Positions 1-10,211 of a stretch of 64,000 nucleotides of DNA are shown one piece after another. The stretch's first letter is position 1. Every line of letters begins with the position of its first letter. Origin of the DNA: Tritrichomonas musculus (lineage: Eukaryota > Parabasalia > Tritrichomonadida > Tritrichomonadidae); NCBI GenBank assembly GCA_039105265.1, contig JAPFFF010000040.1, forward strand, positions 744,001 through 808,000, written 5' to 3'. The translations under genes were made by a program, and so were the position numbers. The notes below the pieces were generated by a model. It had not been told where the DNA came from. It did not search any database and saw only the letters and a program-made list of their open reading frames with translations.

Positions 1-1
1 C

Positions 2-2542
2 TATCAATTATCAGCCGAACAAAACAATGTTGAAGCAATTGTTTGTTTAGGACATTCTTATTATAAAGGAGAAGGCGTTGAGAAAGATTTTGTTAAAAGT
101 AAAGAATATTTTATAAAAGCAGCAGAACAAAAAAATGCTGATGCAATTTGTGCATTAGGATTGTTTTATTATTATGGTTATGAATCTCCAACTAATCATG
201 TTAAAGCAAGAAAATTATTTGAAGAATCAGCAGAACAAAATTATCCATTAGCTTTTAATTATCTTGGCTTAATATATATTCGAGGACTTGATGTTGAAAT
301 GAATATTGAAAAAGGTATAAAATATTTGGAACAATCAGCAGAATTAAAGAGTGATACCGCTTCTCTTAACTTAGGAAATATTTATTATTATGGAAGAGGT
401 GTCAAACAAGATTATGAAAAAGGAAGATTTTATTATGAAAAGGCAATTGAACTTGGAAATATTCAAGCCTGTTTAGCTGTTGGAAATTTATATTTTGGAG
501 GGGTCGGTGTTGAACAAAGCTTTTTAAAAGCAAAAGAATATTATGATAAAGCAGCAGAACAAGGTGATGCTGATGCGTATAATGTTATTGGATATCTTTA
601 TGATACTGGAAAAGGTGTTAATAAAGATTATGCAAAAGCTAAAGAATACTTCGAAAAAGCAGTTAAAAAAGATCATCCAAACGCTTGCAATAGTTTAGGA
701 AATATTTATTTGCACGGATGTGGAATTCCTGTTGATTTTGATAAGGCAAGGCAATTATTTGAAAAATCAGCTAAATTAGGTAATTCAAGAGGTTTTTATT
801 TACTTGCAAATCTTTATTTTGAAGGTTCTGGAGTAGAAAGAAATTATTTACAAGCAATTGAATATTATGAAAAAGCTTTGCAAGGTGGTTTTTCAACAGC
901 AAATTACAATTTAGGAGATATTTATTATAAAGGTTTGGGTGTTGAACGAAATTACCAAAAAGCAAAAGAATACTTTGAAAAAGCTTCAGATCGTAGAAAT
1001 ACAAAAGCAAGTTTCCAATTAGGAATTATGTATTTTTATGGAAAAGGCGTTCAAAAAGATTATGAAAAGGCGAAAGAATTTTTTGATAAATCATCAAAAG
1101 AAGATGATTATAATGCATTTTACTATTTGGCAAAAATTTTTGAAGATGGAAAAGGAACTGAAATTAATTTAAATAAATCAATTGGCTATTATAAAAAATG
1201 TGTTGAAGTACAAAATAAAACTCTCTCTGTTGAATATAAACAAGGATGGACGCATTTAAATATAACAAATGAAAAATATTATCAATCATTTAATAATCTT
1301 GGTTTGATTTACCTCCTTCAATATAATGACTTGACAGAAGCAGAGAAATATTTGCATGAGGCAGGATACAGTAGTATTTTTCCTTATGGAAAAAATAATT
1401 ATGGCGTATTAAATCAATTTTATTTGAAAAATTCAACAGAAACTCTGAAAATGTATGAAAGTGCATCAAAAGAAAATTTTTCTATTTCTGAATTTCAAAT
1501 TGGTTATATTAATGAAGAAAAAGGTGAATTTGAAAAAGCAATGGAGAATTATGAAAATATATTAAAATATGAAAATGAACCTTTAAATTATAAAAATAAT
1601 GAAATTGATGATGAACAGCTTTTATCATCTAAACTTTTTATTTATTGTTTGTCGAATTTGAAACTTTTTCAATTCTTTTTGAATATTTCAGATTTTGACA
1701 CAATTAACTTATCAAAGTATATCGTCAATGCTATATTTAGACCTTTATTAAGTCATATGTTCAATAGTGATTATTGCTCATATTCTTTTAAATTCATTGT
1801 TGAAAAAAATGGTGATGATTTTATTTTACTTAATTTAAAAGATTTTTTATTGAATTTTCCATGGTATCAAAATGACATGATGAATGATTCGCAAACTGAG
1901 TGGAAAATCATAGAAAAAAATGAAAAAAGAAAAGGAATAATAATCTATTTTGAGGAAAGAAATAGAATTAATCTTAATGATTTAATTGATTCAAATAATT
2001 TTGATTGGCATGAGCATATAAAAGAAATTTTTAATAATATAAATATAAACAGAAACAACATGTATAAATCAGTAGAAATTACATTTCAATCATCTATTGA
2101 AAATGATGAAAAAAATAAAACTCAATCAAAAGAAATGTTAACAACAAAGAAAAATGATGTAAATGACAGTAAAAATGTCAACCAAAAAAAGTTGAATAAT
2201 GTTAAAAAATCTGTAGACATAAATGATGCTGAACTTAGTAAGAAGTTTGAAACAAAAAAAGATGATGGGTTACTGAAAAAATGTGTATTTCATGCTGCAA
2301 TTGATGATGTTGAATGCTATCTTGAATATCCACATTGTTTGGTTGATATGGTTACTAAAAATATAAGAAAATTAAAAGACATAAATAATGATATTGTCAT
2401 TAATATGACTCAAATTTTGTATAAGCCTCCATATCCTATCCTTTTTGGTAGGATTGGTAAAACAGTAAAAATTATTGGAAATGAAAACCAATGCAATATC
2501 AATGGAGATTTCTATGATGCTTTTGATAATGGTGGGAAATAA
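2..2542 (+). CDS. Sel1-repeat protein, 5' end outside the window
   Basis: The reading frame is open from the first bases of the window, so the gene begins off the left edge. The visible ~846 residues start inside the repeat array (YQLSAEQNNVEAIVCLG...). The first ~370 residues are about ten Sel1-like repeats of ~36 residues with the motif A.YNLG..Y..G.GV..DY.KA..YFEKAA. This is a TPR-like solenoid known in the family to scaffold protein-protein contacts. The last ~400 residues have no recognised domain and are rich in Asn, Lys and Asp. No membrane segment is seen. The partner and pathway are unknown; large Sel1 families are typical of trichomonads. A second, broken Sel1 gene lies downstream on the other strand. 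Confidence 0.85.
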   Translation, partial: YQLSAEQNNVEAIVCLGHSYYKGEGVEKDFVKSKEYFIKAAEQKNADAICALGLFYYYGYESPTNHVKARKLFEESAEQNYPLAFNYLGLIYIRGLDVEMNIEKGIKYLEQSAELKSDTASLNLGNIYYYGRGVKQDYEKGRFYYEKAIELGNIQACLAVGNLYFGGVGVEQSFLKAKEYYDKAAEQGDADAYNVIGYLYDTGKGVNKDYAKAKEYFEKAVKKDHPNACNSLGNIYLHGCGIPVDFDKARQLFEKSAKLGNSRGFYLLANLYFEGSGVERNYLQAIEYYEKALQGGFSTANYNLGDIYYKGLGVERNYQKAKEYFEKASDRRNTKASFQLGIMYFYGKGVQKDYEKAKEFFDKSSKEDDYNAFYYLAKIFEDGKGTEINLNKSIGYYKKCVEVQNKTLSVEYKQGWTHLNITNEKYYQSFNNLGLIYLLQYNDLTEAEKYLHEAGYSSIFPYGKNNYGVLNQFYLKNSTETLKMYESASKENFSISEFQIGYINEEKGEFEKAMENYENILKYENEPLNYKNNEIDDEQLLSSKLFIYCLSNLKLFQFFLNISDFDTINLSKYIVNAIFRPLLSHMFNSDYCSYSFKFIVEKNGDDFILLNLKDFLLNFPWYQNDMMNDSQTEWKIIEKNEKRKGIIIYFEERNRINLNDLIDSNNFDWHEHIKEIFNNININRNNMYKSVEITFQSSIENDEKNKTQSKEMLTTKKNDVNDSKNVNQKKLNNVKKSVDINDAELSKKFETKKDDGLLKKCVFHAAIDDVECYLEYPHCLVDMVTKNIRKLKDINNDIVINMTQILYKPPYPILFGRIGKTVKIIGNENQCNINGDFYDAFDNGGK

Positions 2543-2801
2543 ACATTATTTATAATTATTGTTTTATTAGAATAATAAAATTATATTTCAACAAGGAACG
2601 CCACTTTTTGAACTGCGTTCAAAAAGTGTCTAGTACACAGTTTTTTTCTTTTAGAAAAAAGACAATATCTATATAAAAGGCATTCAAATAAACAATACTT
2701 TAGTCAAAATTTTATTCTAAAATTAGCATAGCATAAAAAACTTTATTAATGCTTTCTGTAAAAAAACTAACAAAAGTTTGTAATTAGCAAAAACGCGAAT
2801 C
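2543..2801. other. AT-rich intergenic stretch with a short hairpin
   Basis: No gene is seen. Near 2603-2620 the sequence ACTTTTTGAA / TTCAAAAAGT forms a perfect short inverted repeat just after the Sel1 gene. It could be a 3'-end or transposon-derived structure. Confidence 0.4.
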
Positions 2802-3583
2802 AGTTATTAACATCAATGTTTGTCTGTCGTTAGCATAGATGTTTATCTGTTGTTAGCATAGATGTTTATCTGTCGTTAGCATAGATGTTTATCTGTTGTT
2901 AGCATAGATGTTTATCTGTTGTTAGCATCGATGTTTGAATGTTGTTAGTATCGATGTTTGTATGTTGTTAGCATCGATGTTTTTCTGTTGTTAGCATCGA
3001 TGTTTATCTGTTGTTAGTATCGATGTTTTTCTGTTGTTAGCATTGATGTTTGAATGTTGTTAGCATCGATGTTTATCTGTTGTTAGCATCGATGTTTGTC
3101 TGTTGTAAGCATCGATGTTTGTCTGTTGTTAGTATCGATGTTTATCTGTTGTTAGCATCGATGTTTATCTGTTGTTAGTATCGATGCTTGTATGTTGTTA
3201 GTATCGATGTTTGTATGTTGTTAGCATCGATGTTTATCTGTTGTTAGCATCGATGTTTGTCTGTTGTAAGCATCGATGTTTATCTGTTGTTAGCATCGAT
3301 GTTTATCTGTTGTTAGCATCGATGTTTGTATGTTGTTAACATCGATGTTTATCTGTTGTTAGCATCGATGTTTGTCTGTTGTAAGCATCGATGTTTATCT
3401 GTTGTTAGTATCGATGCTTGTATGTTGTTAGTATCGATGTTTGTATGTTGTTAGCATCGATGTTTATCTGTTGTTAGCATCGATGTTTGTCTGTTGTAAG
3501 CATCGATGTTTATCTGTTGTTAGCATCGATGTTTATCTGTTGTTAGCATCAATATTTATCTGTTGCTAGCATCAATGTTTGTC
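2802..3583. repeat. 23-bp tandem minisatellite, about 34 copies
   Basis: The unit GTTAGCATCGATGTTT followed by TATCTGT (23 bp) is repeated head to tail for ~780 bp. Variants are AGATG for CGATG, GTATG or TGAATG for TATCTG, and TAAGC for TTAGC. Larger blocks of several units recur in the same order around 3180-3290 and 3410-3510, which shows segmental duplication inside the array. Most units contain the palindrome ATCGAT. The first and last units are degenerate. No reading frame spans the array. Confidence 0.95.
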
Positions 3584-3649
3584 AATATTTAAGATAATAT
3601 TATCTGGCGGTAGGATTATCTGGTTGTGGAATTTTGATCAACTAAAGTA

Positions 3650-3949
3650 TAGTTAGTCTTTTCTGAAGAACCTTCAAAAAGTGGAAATCATTCAGAAAAA
3701 ATAATCTAAATAAAATAATTGAAAAAAAAACAAATCTTTTTATGATTTTACATAATTTTTAGACTACATACCGCCTAGCGGACGTTGAGCGAGGCTGAAC
3801 GAAGCGAAGCCGAGTCGAGACCCCGCGGCTGGCGGTAAGAATCGGTAAAAATTTTGTAACATAAAAAGATTATTTTTTTATTATTTTTATTTGATTATTT
3901 TTTCTGAATGATTTCCACTTTTTGAAGGTTCTTCAGAAAAGAATAACTA
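3650..3949. mobile_element. MITE-like element with GC-rich core, copy 1
   Basis: A ~55-bp terminal inverted repeat is visible: the left end TAGTTAGTCTTTTCTGAAG is matched, with one change, by the reverse complement of the right end at ~3895-3949, through CCTTCAAAAAGTGGAA and TCAGAAAAAATAATC. Between the arms lies an ~80-bp GC-rich core (about 3770-3850) with paired ends TACCGCC and GGCGGTA, which can fold as an imperfect hairpin. A diverged second copy lies at 44750-45078 in the opposite orientation. No coding capacity. The sequence AACTAAAGT occurs just outside or at both ends and may be the target duplication. Confidence 0.8.
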
Positions 3950-3956
3950 AAGTGGC

Positions 3957-4345
3957 GGGAAAAAGTTGCCAACGGCGAGAAATAGTTACCAACGATGACC
4001 TTTTTAAGGATATATTTTAATGAAAGTCATAATTAATTATATTTAAATTATATTAAATATTATTAATATGTAATAAAAAGTAATAATTAAAAAAATATGA
4101 AGATATATATATATTTTATATTCAATGCTCAATTGAAATGCTAAGAAAAAGTTAACATAAAATTTTTTTTTAAATTTTACAAAATTTGTTTAAAAAAATG
4201 AAGCATAAACATTTTTTTATAATTTAAAATGCAACAAATAATGAAACAATGATTTCTTTTTTATATCGCATTGCTTAAATGCTGAAAAAATGCTTTTAAG
4301 GCCACCGTTGGCAACTTTTTCCTGTTGTCGGCAACTTTTTCAGGC
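3957..4345. mobile_element. Short inverted-repeat element (GAAAAAGTTGCCAACGG ends)
   Basis: The left end carries GGAAAAAGTTGCCAACGG followed by the variant GAAATAGTTACCAACG. The right end carries the same pair in reverse complement (CCGTTGGCAACTTTTTCC and CGGCAACTTTTTCA, ~4300-4345). The ~300 bp between them is AT-rich and non-coding. Doubled motifs at both ends look like transposase-binding repeats of a non-autonomous DNA element. It abuts the MITE at 3650-3949. Confidence 0.55.
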
Positions 4346-4825
4346 ATCTATATATTTGAGTTGATCCTGGAATTTATCTGGCTATGAGATTAAACTATTT
4401 TATTTCTTTTTGATAAATTAATTAAAAAAAAAAAAAAAAAAAAAAAAAATTAAATTCTATGAGCTTTATGAAAAAAATAACTGAAAATTTTTTTTTATTA
4501 AAATATCTTAATCAAAAAGAAATAAAATAGTTTACAATTATAATTACAAATGCAAATAATAATATACTTAAATTAATTATTATCCAAAATATTTTAAAAC
4601 AATATGATGGCTGGATAAGTTCAGGTCTTATTTTTTTGGGGTTTTGTTTTATTATATTAAGATAAAAAAAAAAAAAAGGGCAGCGACTAATTTCCCTACT
4701 TTAACGGTCATAATGGTAGGGACAAATGGAGCAGCTACAAAAGTCCCTACTTTAACGGTCATTTTTAACGGTTATAATATATATTTACCTGTAAAAACAA
4801 CGAGAGATGTGAATTATTTGATAAA
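4346..4825. other. Low-complexity intergenic DNA
   Basis: No supported gene. It contains an A tract of ~29 bases at ~4421-4449. It also has a small tandem repeat near 4690-4765, in which CCCTACTTTAACGGTCAT occurs twice. Confidence 0.5.
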
Positions 4826-6142
4826 TCACGAATAAAATGTTTTAAAAGGAGGAAAATTCTCATCGATAAAAACTTTTGAATTATCAGATTTATAATCTAA
4901 TAAAATTTGTTGATATTTTCTAGATTCTTCTTTAAAATGTTCGAAATCATAATTAACAATTCCTTTTTTAGAAATAATATCAGATACATATTCAGACATT
5001 GCATCAATATAACCTTCATCAGCAGCATTTTTTATATATTCAATTCCTTTTTCATAATCTTTTGGAATTCCATCTCCTTCTATTAACATACGTCCATATC
5101 TATGCATTGCTTTAAGATTGTTATTATCTGCACCTTTCTTTAAATAAAATGCCAATTCAGCTTTATTATCAAGAGTAATTTTGTTTGATAATATTATACC
5201 TATAACATCTTTCATTGCTTTTTTGTGGCCATGATCAGCTGCTAATTTAATATAATGAAAGGATTCTTTCAAATTATGAAATATTTTTTCATGTTTTTCT
5301 AAATATTTGCCATATAAATACATGGATTTTTTTTTTGTAATAAAATCCAATTAATTTTATGTTGGGAATTTCGTCTTTCTTTAATACTTCTGCATAATAT
5401 CTCATGGATTTGACATGACCTTTAATTAATGCTTTATAAAAATACTTTTTAATTTCTTGCATTTTATCAAATGCATTTTCTTGATATAAGAGTAATGCAT
5501 AACTATACATTGCTTTTACATAGCCATTATCTGCTGCTTTCTTGTAATAGTTTTTCTTCTTGATCATTAACAAATTTAGAAGCATATATATACATAGCTT
5601 CATTATGACCTTTTTCAGCTTCTTTAAGATAATATAAGGCTTCATCTGCTAAATCAGGTAAATGACTATTAATTAATGAACTATAATAAAAAATAGAATC
5701 AATTGAACCTTTTTCAATAGCCATTTTATAATAATTTTTAGCTTCTTCTAAATTTGTATCAGTTCCAATTCCTAATTCAAGGAATCTGGCATAGTTTAGG
5801 ATGCCTAAAGTATATCCAGCATCTGCAGCTTTTTTAATATAATAGAATGCTTTTTCTTTATCCATTTCAGTGCCAATTCCATCTTTCAGTCATAATCCAT
5901 ATTGAACGATGGCATATAAAATTTCAAAATCTACAGCTATTCTGAAAACTTCTATATTATCTTCTTGAAATTGGCTGACTGGTTCTATTTTTTGTTCTTC
6001 TAATAAATGTAAAACGATGATTGTTTAAAACGTTTGTCAATACATATTTTTTTATTACGTAATTGAATCTTTAATGTTTCTATTGATCTCTTATTCTTAA
6101 TTGTTTCAATTATTGTAAAACTATGTAATTGATTAATCTCCA
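4826..6142 (-). pseudogene. Broken Sel1-repeat gene
   Basis: Reading leftward, a start-like N-terminus (MEINQLHSFTIIETIKNK, ATG near 6142) is followed by Sel1 repeats that jump between frames. Three repeat blocks are clear: 5865-5527 (KAFYYIKKAADAGYTLGILNYARFLE), about 5560-5350 (KKAADNGYVKAMYSYALLLYQ) and 5350-4826 (GIEYIKNAADEGYIDAMSEY, ending in a stop). At least three frame breaks are needed to run through the whole length, including one at a run of T's near 5335 and one near 5540, plus an in-frame stop near 5890. It belongs to the same family as the gene at the left edge and probably encoded a ~430-residue scaffold. I infer a recently inactivated copy; unrecognised sequencing error could mimic single shifts but hardly all of them. 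Confidence 0.8.
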
Positions 6143-6497
6143 TATTTGGTAAAATCTTTTATCTGCCCTAAATTATGAAATATTAATTCAACAAAAATTT
6201 TCCTTTTTGAAAGAAATATAATCGATCATTTTTAATATACCTAACTTCGAAGTGTGCATATAAATAACTTTTATGAAAAACTCGGATTGGATGACATATA
6301 TTATTATTTTGTTGTGGATAAATAGCTTTTCTTTTTGGTTATTACCTTTTTTCATTAAAATTTTGATTTTATTTTTAATTTAAAAAGTTCCAGTATTTAT
6401 TAGAAAAAGTTAATTATCAATCTATTCAATTTAAGTTGGACTTATCTTATTTTGAACTTTTTGAGAGATTTACAAATTCTATTTCAACTTGAGATAT
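6143..6497. other. Divergent intergenic region
   Basis: AT-rich spacer between the broken Sel1 gene (leftward) and the glycosyltransferase (rightward). TTTCAACTT, about 10 bases before the glycosyltransferase ATG, resembles the trichomonad initiator. Nothing else is recognised. Confidence 0.4.
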
Positions 6498-7982
6498 ATG
6501 GAACAGATTCATACTTTTTTTACCGAAAAAGAAAAATTATTAAGTTCATATGATACAGATAATCACCTTTTTAATGAAAGTCTCAAAGTAAAAGAAGATG
6601 GAGATTATATTGTATTTTATTGTGGGCAAGAAGACTGTCCATTCAAAATTACCTATATGTTTCAAGATTACGACGACAATAAAGAAGGCTATTACCTTGT
6701 TTCCATGGACACATGCCTTGAGCATCTAGATAATTGTCCTAATAGCCCATCTAACTCAAACACAGGCTCTCCAGCAAATCTGAGTGGCAAAGACAATCAA
6801 AAGTGCAGTTCAAAGAAACTTTTTATTTTTCAATTGATCCTTTTTATCATGTTATTTTTGCTACTTATTTTTTCAATTCGACATCAAAATAAAATAATTG
6901 AGAAAAATCGGGCAGTTTCAAAACTGACAGATCCGAAACCGAACATTTCGGCATCATCAAAAAACGCTCTTGTTGAGAATGCACTAGAATGCCTGAAAAT
7001 AAATAACACAGGATTTATCACTGATGATTTTTTAAGGCAAAAAGAACGCGAACGTGTCCACTCTTTTATTTTACAAAATCAATTTGCAAATGTCACAAGA
7101 GGACAAAGATACAGCTGCTATGCAGGCTATTGTGGGCCATGGATTGAAGATTACTGGTGCCTTGATTTCATTAAACTTCCAATTAGCGAGTTTGGCGTTT
7201 TTGTCCCGATTTTCTGTCCCTGGTATCTCAACAACAAGAAAGCTGGCAGAGTCATCAAATATGTGAAATTTCTTCGCCGATTGAAAGCATTTCTGAATTC
7301 ATCTTTTCTTTATTTTACTGTTTCGAAGTCAATCATGGGCGTTGAAGAAACAACTGAGCATTGTATTCCTCCGAATGTTTTCGTGGTAAATCAAGGAGGC
7401 AAAGGTCACATGGCGTTGTTTGCACATCTTTTAGATCTGAAGCCTGAAGCTGATTTAAATCAGAACACATTCAAGTATGACGTCATTTTCCTTGGACGTG
7501 AAAAGACACATTATCAAAGGAAGATAATAAATGATCGTATTAGAAACACGTCGGACTTGTCTTTCTATTCTGGATTGAGTGACGATTGGAAGAAGATGTT
7601 CTCACAATCAAAGGCAATCTTGTGTCCAAGAGGATACGGAAGAACAACATCTCGTGTGATTGAATCTTTGCAGCTGGGTTACATTCCTATTTATGTGTAC
7701 GATGACGTTATCTATCTCGAGTATTATAACTCAATTAAGTGGGAAGAAATTGGTTTCATTGCTCGAATAGATCGTGTTTCTGGAGTTGATGAATCTGATA
7801 AAATTATCGATTTCATTCGTTCGTTGACACCTGAAAAAGTGAGAAGAATGAGAACAAAAATTAAAAGTATGTATAACACTCACTTCACTACTCAAGCTTC
7901 AATGAGACAAATTAAATTGTTTTTGAAATATGGATTCGCAAGATCTGATCTTCGTTGTTCCGAAAAGCTTGATTGGGCGTAG
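6498..7982 (+). CDS. Exostosin-family (GT47-like) glycosyltransferase with N-terminal Cys/His module
   Basis: The protein has 494 residues from the first ATG. Residues ~108-126 are one hydrophobic segment (KLFIFQLILFIMLFLLLIFSI), giving a type II membrane protein expected in the Golgi. The C-terminal half carries the exostosin signature: FLGREKTHYQRKIINDRI, then SKAILCPRGYGRTTSRVIES and LGYIPIYVYDD. Family members transfer sugars to glycoconjugates; the donor and acceptor here cannot be told. The ~105 residues before the membrane segment contain C42, C47, C73, H76 and C80 in a layout recalling FLYWCH/GCM1-type zinc fingers, which is unusual for this family. The module would face the cytosol. 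The CDS ends in TAG. Confidence 0.8.
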   Translation: MEQIHTFFTEKEKLLSSYDTDNHLFNESLKVKEDGDYIVFYCGQEDCPFKITYMFQDYDDNKEGYYLVSMDTCLEHLDNCPNSPSNSNTGSPANLSGKDNQKCSSKKLFIFQLILFIMLFLLLIFSIRHQNKIIEKNRAVSKLTDPKPNISASSKNALVENALECLKINNTGFITDDFLRQKERERVHSFILQNQFANVTRGQRYSCYAGYCGPWIEDYWCLDFIKLPISEFGVFVPIFCPWYLNNKKAGRVIKYVKFLRRLKAFLNSSFLYFTVSKSIMGVEETTEHCIPPNVFVVNQGGKGHMALFAHLLDLKPEADLNQNTFKYDVIFLGREKTHYQRKIINDRIRNTSDLSFYSGLSDDWKKMFSQSKAILCPRGYGRTTSRVIESLQLGYIPIYVYDDVIYLEYYNSIKWEEIGFIARIDRVSGVDESDKIIDFIRSLTPEKVRRMRTKIKSMYNTHFTTQASMRQIKLFLKYGFARSDLRCSEKLDWA

Positions 7983-8973
7983 TTACTTTTAAATATATTA
8001 GTATATTTTTATTATTTATGTTTTTATATATATATACAGTTGGTGATTTAATACTGAGGGGTAAAATTTTATTTTTCTTTATAATTATCAATCAAAAAGA
8101 ACGAATTATTTTATTTTTTTTCAATTATAATTGTATACAATTATATTCAGTAAAAAGATTTTGATAAAACTTGATTTTTTAGTTTTTTTGATTTTTAAAA
8201 ATGTTTATTCAAGTGATTGGAATCATTTTGATGCTTGAATTTGAAAGTTTAATGAATATTCGAATATTCTCGTTTTAATTAATTATTTGGAATGAATTCC
8301 AATGATTTCTTGATAATTTTCTGCTCTTACATAGTCTATGATAGTTCTGTATATATTTTTTTTTCAAAATACAATGCTAAATGCTATAATTTTTGTTGTG
8401 TTGTGATATCATTTTCGAAATTTTTAATTTTTCCTTCTGCATCTAATTCTTTATCAAGAGATTCAAGAAGAGAAATTTTGGTTCTTTTCATTTTTTCAAA
8501 GCTCGTTTAACACATAAAAATAAAAAGAATTTTTTTTCTAGTGCATGTGAATTAATTTAGATTTATAAATAATATTAGATATAAAGATGCTCATACATAA
8601 AGATATATTTGAATTATATTGATTGAAATTTCAAGGTTTCGTGCTTAATATTGAGATGTAGCTAGCTCTGAAAAATACGTAGTTTACTCAGAAAAATCTA
8701 TTCAAATTACACTAACAACGGGTATTCAAATTCAGAAAATAATGGTTTCTTATAAGAAATTTTAATCTTAGCTGAAATAAATCCAGAATATCTAGATTAT
8801 TTAAAGTAAATATAATTTATAAGATGTATTTTACTGATTTAAAAAAAGATTTATTAGAAATTAGAAAAGATAAATAAATTTTTTTTTATATTAAATTTCA
8901 ATAATTTGGTCGAATTTGAGAGCTTAAGTTCTTCTAACAAAATTTAAACAAACGACCATTGCTGGACTTGACA
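7983..8973. other. AT-rich intergenic region
   Basis: About 1 kb without a convincing gene. At ~8395-8500, read leftward, a short open peptide (MKRTKISLLESLDKELDAEG...) of ~35 residues looks like a coiled-coil gene remnant, but it is too short to assign. Confidence 0.4.
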
Positions 8974-8984
8974 TCATTTTTATC
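8974..8984 (+). promoter_or_regulatory. Inr-like element of the pyrB-type gene
   Basis: TCATTTTTATC lies 14 bases before the ATG. The trichomonad initiator consensus is TCA followed by a pyrimidine and T/A, with transcription beginning at the A. Near-identical copies precede the phosphatase, the ankyrin fragment at 50230 and the Maverick gene at 61116. Confidence 0.55.
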
Positions 8985-8989
8985 TTCAG

Positions 8990-9895
8990 ATGATGAAACA
9001 CGTTTTAAGCGCCGATCAATATGATAAAGACAGCTTAAAAGATGTCTTTGACTTAACAAACAAAATCAAAGATCATCCTGAAAACTACTCAAACAAGTTA
9101 AGTGATAAAATCATTGCTGTTATGTTCTATGAACCAAGCACACGAACAAGATTATCATTTGAAACAGCAGCACTTAAACTTGGAGCCAAAATCATTACCA
9201 CCGAAAACGCTGGTTCATCATCTTCCGCTAGTAAAGGTGAAACCATACAAGATTCCGTCCGTGTTATCGCTGGTTATGCTGATGCAATGGTTATGCGCCA
9301 TAAATCAGAAACATCTGCAATTGAAGCAGCAAGTGTTAATAAAATCCCAATTCTCAATGGTGGTGCTGGCAAAGGAGAACATCCAACACAAGCTTTACTT
9401 GATTTATATACAATACGTGAAAAAATCGGTCACCTTGACAACTTAAAAGTTGCAATTCTTGGAGATTTGGCAAACGGACGAACAATCCACTCACTTATCA
9501 AGTTATTGGCTTTTTATGATAACGTCAAAATCTACGGATTAAGCAAAGAAGCATTTGCACTTCCACAAAAATACATCGAGATTCTTAAAGAAAAGAACGT
9601 CGAGTACACAGTATGCCACAGCTTTGAAGACTTACCAAAAGACTTAGATGTAATGTATCATACCAGAATCCAATCCGAACGATTTGAAGGTGATTTTGGT
9701 AAAGAAGAATTCATTGTTGACAAAAAAGTCTTAAATATGTTCAGTGAAAATCTTATCTTACTTCATCCATTACCACGTGTTAACGAAATTTCTACAGAAG
9801 TTGATGATGATCCTCGTGCATGCTACTTCGAACAAGCACACAACGGCTTATGGGTACGTATGGCCCTTCTCTTACAAGTCCTCCACCGAGATTAA
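8990..9895 (+). CDS. pyrB: Aspartate carbamoyltransferase, catalytic chain
   Basis: The 301 residues match the usual length of a catalytic chain. Carbamoyl-phosphate loop FYEPSTRTRLSFE (STRTR at 50-54), GKGEHPTQALLDLYTI (HPTQ at 131-134), GDLANGRTIHSL, and the aspartate-type HPLPR at 259-263 are all intact. Ornithine carbamoyltransferase has HCLP at that last site, so the aspartate enzyme is preferred. It condenses carbamoyl phosphate with aspartate to N-carbamoyl-aspartate, the first committed step of pyrimidine synthesis. It is free-standing, not fused as in CAD, which suggests a bacterial-type origin (inference). No regulatory chain or other pyrimidine gene is adjacent. An Inr-like TCATTTTTATC supports the start; the second ATG, one codon later, is an alternative. 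Confidence 0.93.
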   Translation: MMKHVLSADQYDKDSLKDVFDLTNKIKDHPENYSNKLSDKIIAVMFYEPSTRTRLSFETAALKLGAKIITTENAGSSSSASKGETIQDSVRVIAGYADAMVMRHKSETSAIEAASVNKIPILNGGAGKGEHPTQALLDLYTIREKIGHLDNLKVAILGDLANGRTIHSLIKLLAFYDNVKIYGLSKEAFALPQKYIEILKEKNVEYTVCHSFEDLPKDLDVMYHTRIQSERFEGDFGKEEFIVDKKVLNMFSENLILLHPLPRVNEISTEVDDDPRACYFEQAHNGLWVRMALLLQVLHRD

Positions 9896-10211
9896 AAAAG
9901 TCTTGGTACCTACCCAATTATTTTCTATGAATTATATAATTTTCCTGCTATAGATATAAAATAAAAATAAATGTATACATTATTAACATTTTATTCATTA
10001 TAGATTTTAATATTTAATTATAAAATTAGTATTAATTTCATCATTTAATATATATTATTCAAGATATTAGTAGAATTTAAAAAAGAATTATTTTTTCTGA
10101 GGATATTTGGCAAAAATCAAAAAAGAAATACAACAATACAAAAATAATCCAGATTTAAAAAAAATAATCATTTATTTATTACTTTCATAATATAATGAAA
10201 ATTTGAGGAAT
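9896..10211. other. Convergent intergenic spacer
   Basis: AT-rich spacer between two genes that converge. No feature seen apart from A-rich tracts. Confidence 0.5.

Noticed and set aside
2802-3583. CRISPR-like array of regularly spaced repeats
   Set aside because: Units are contiguous 23-bp tandem repeats without unique spacers, in a eukaryotic context: a minisatellite.
8990-9895. Ornithine carbamoyltransferase
   Set aside because: HPLPR and the overall motif set are those of aspartate carbamoyltransferase; the ornithine enzyme has HCLP.
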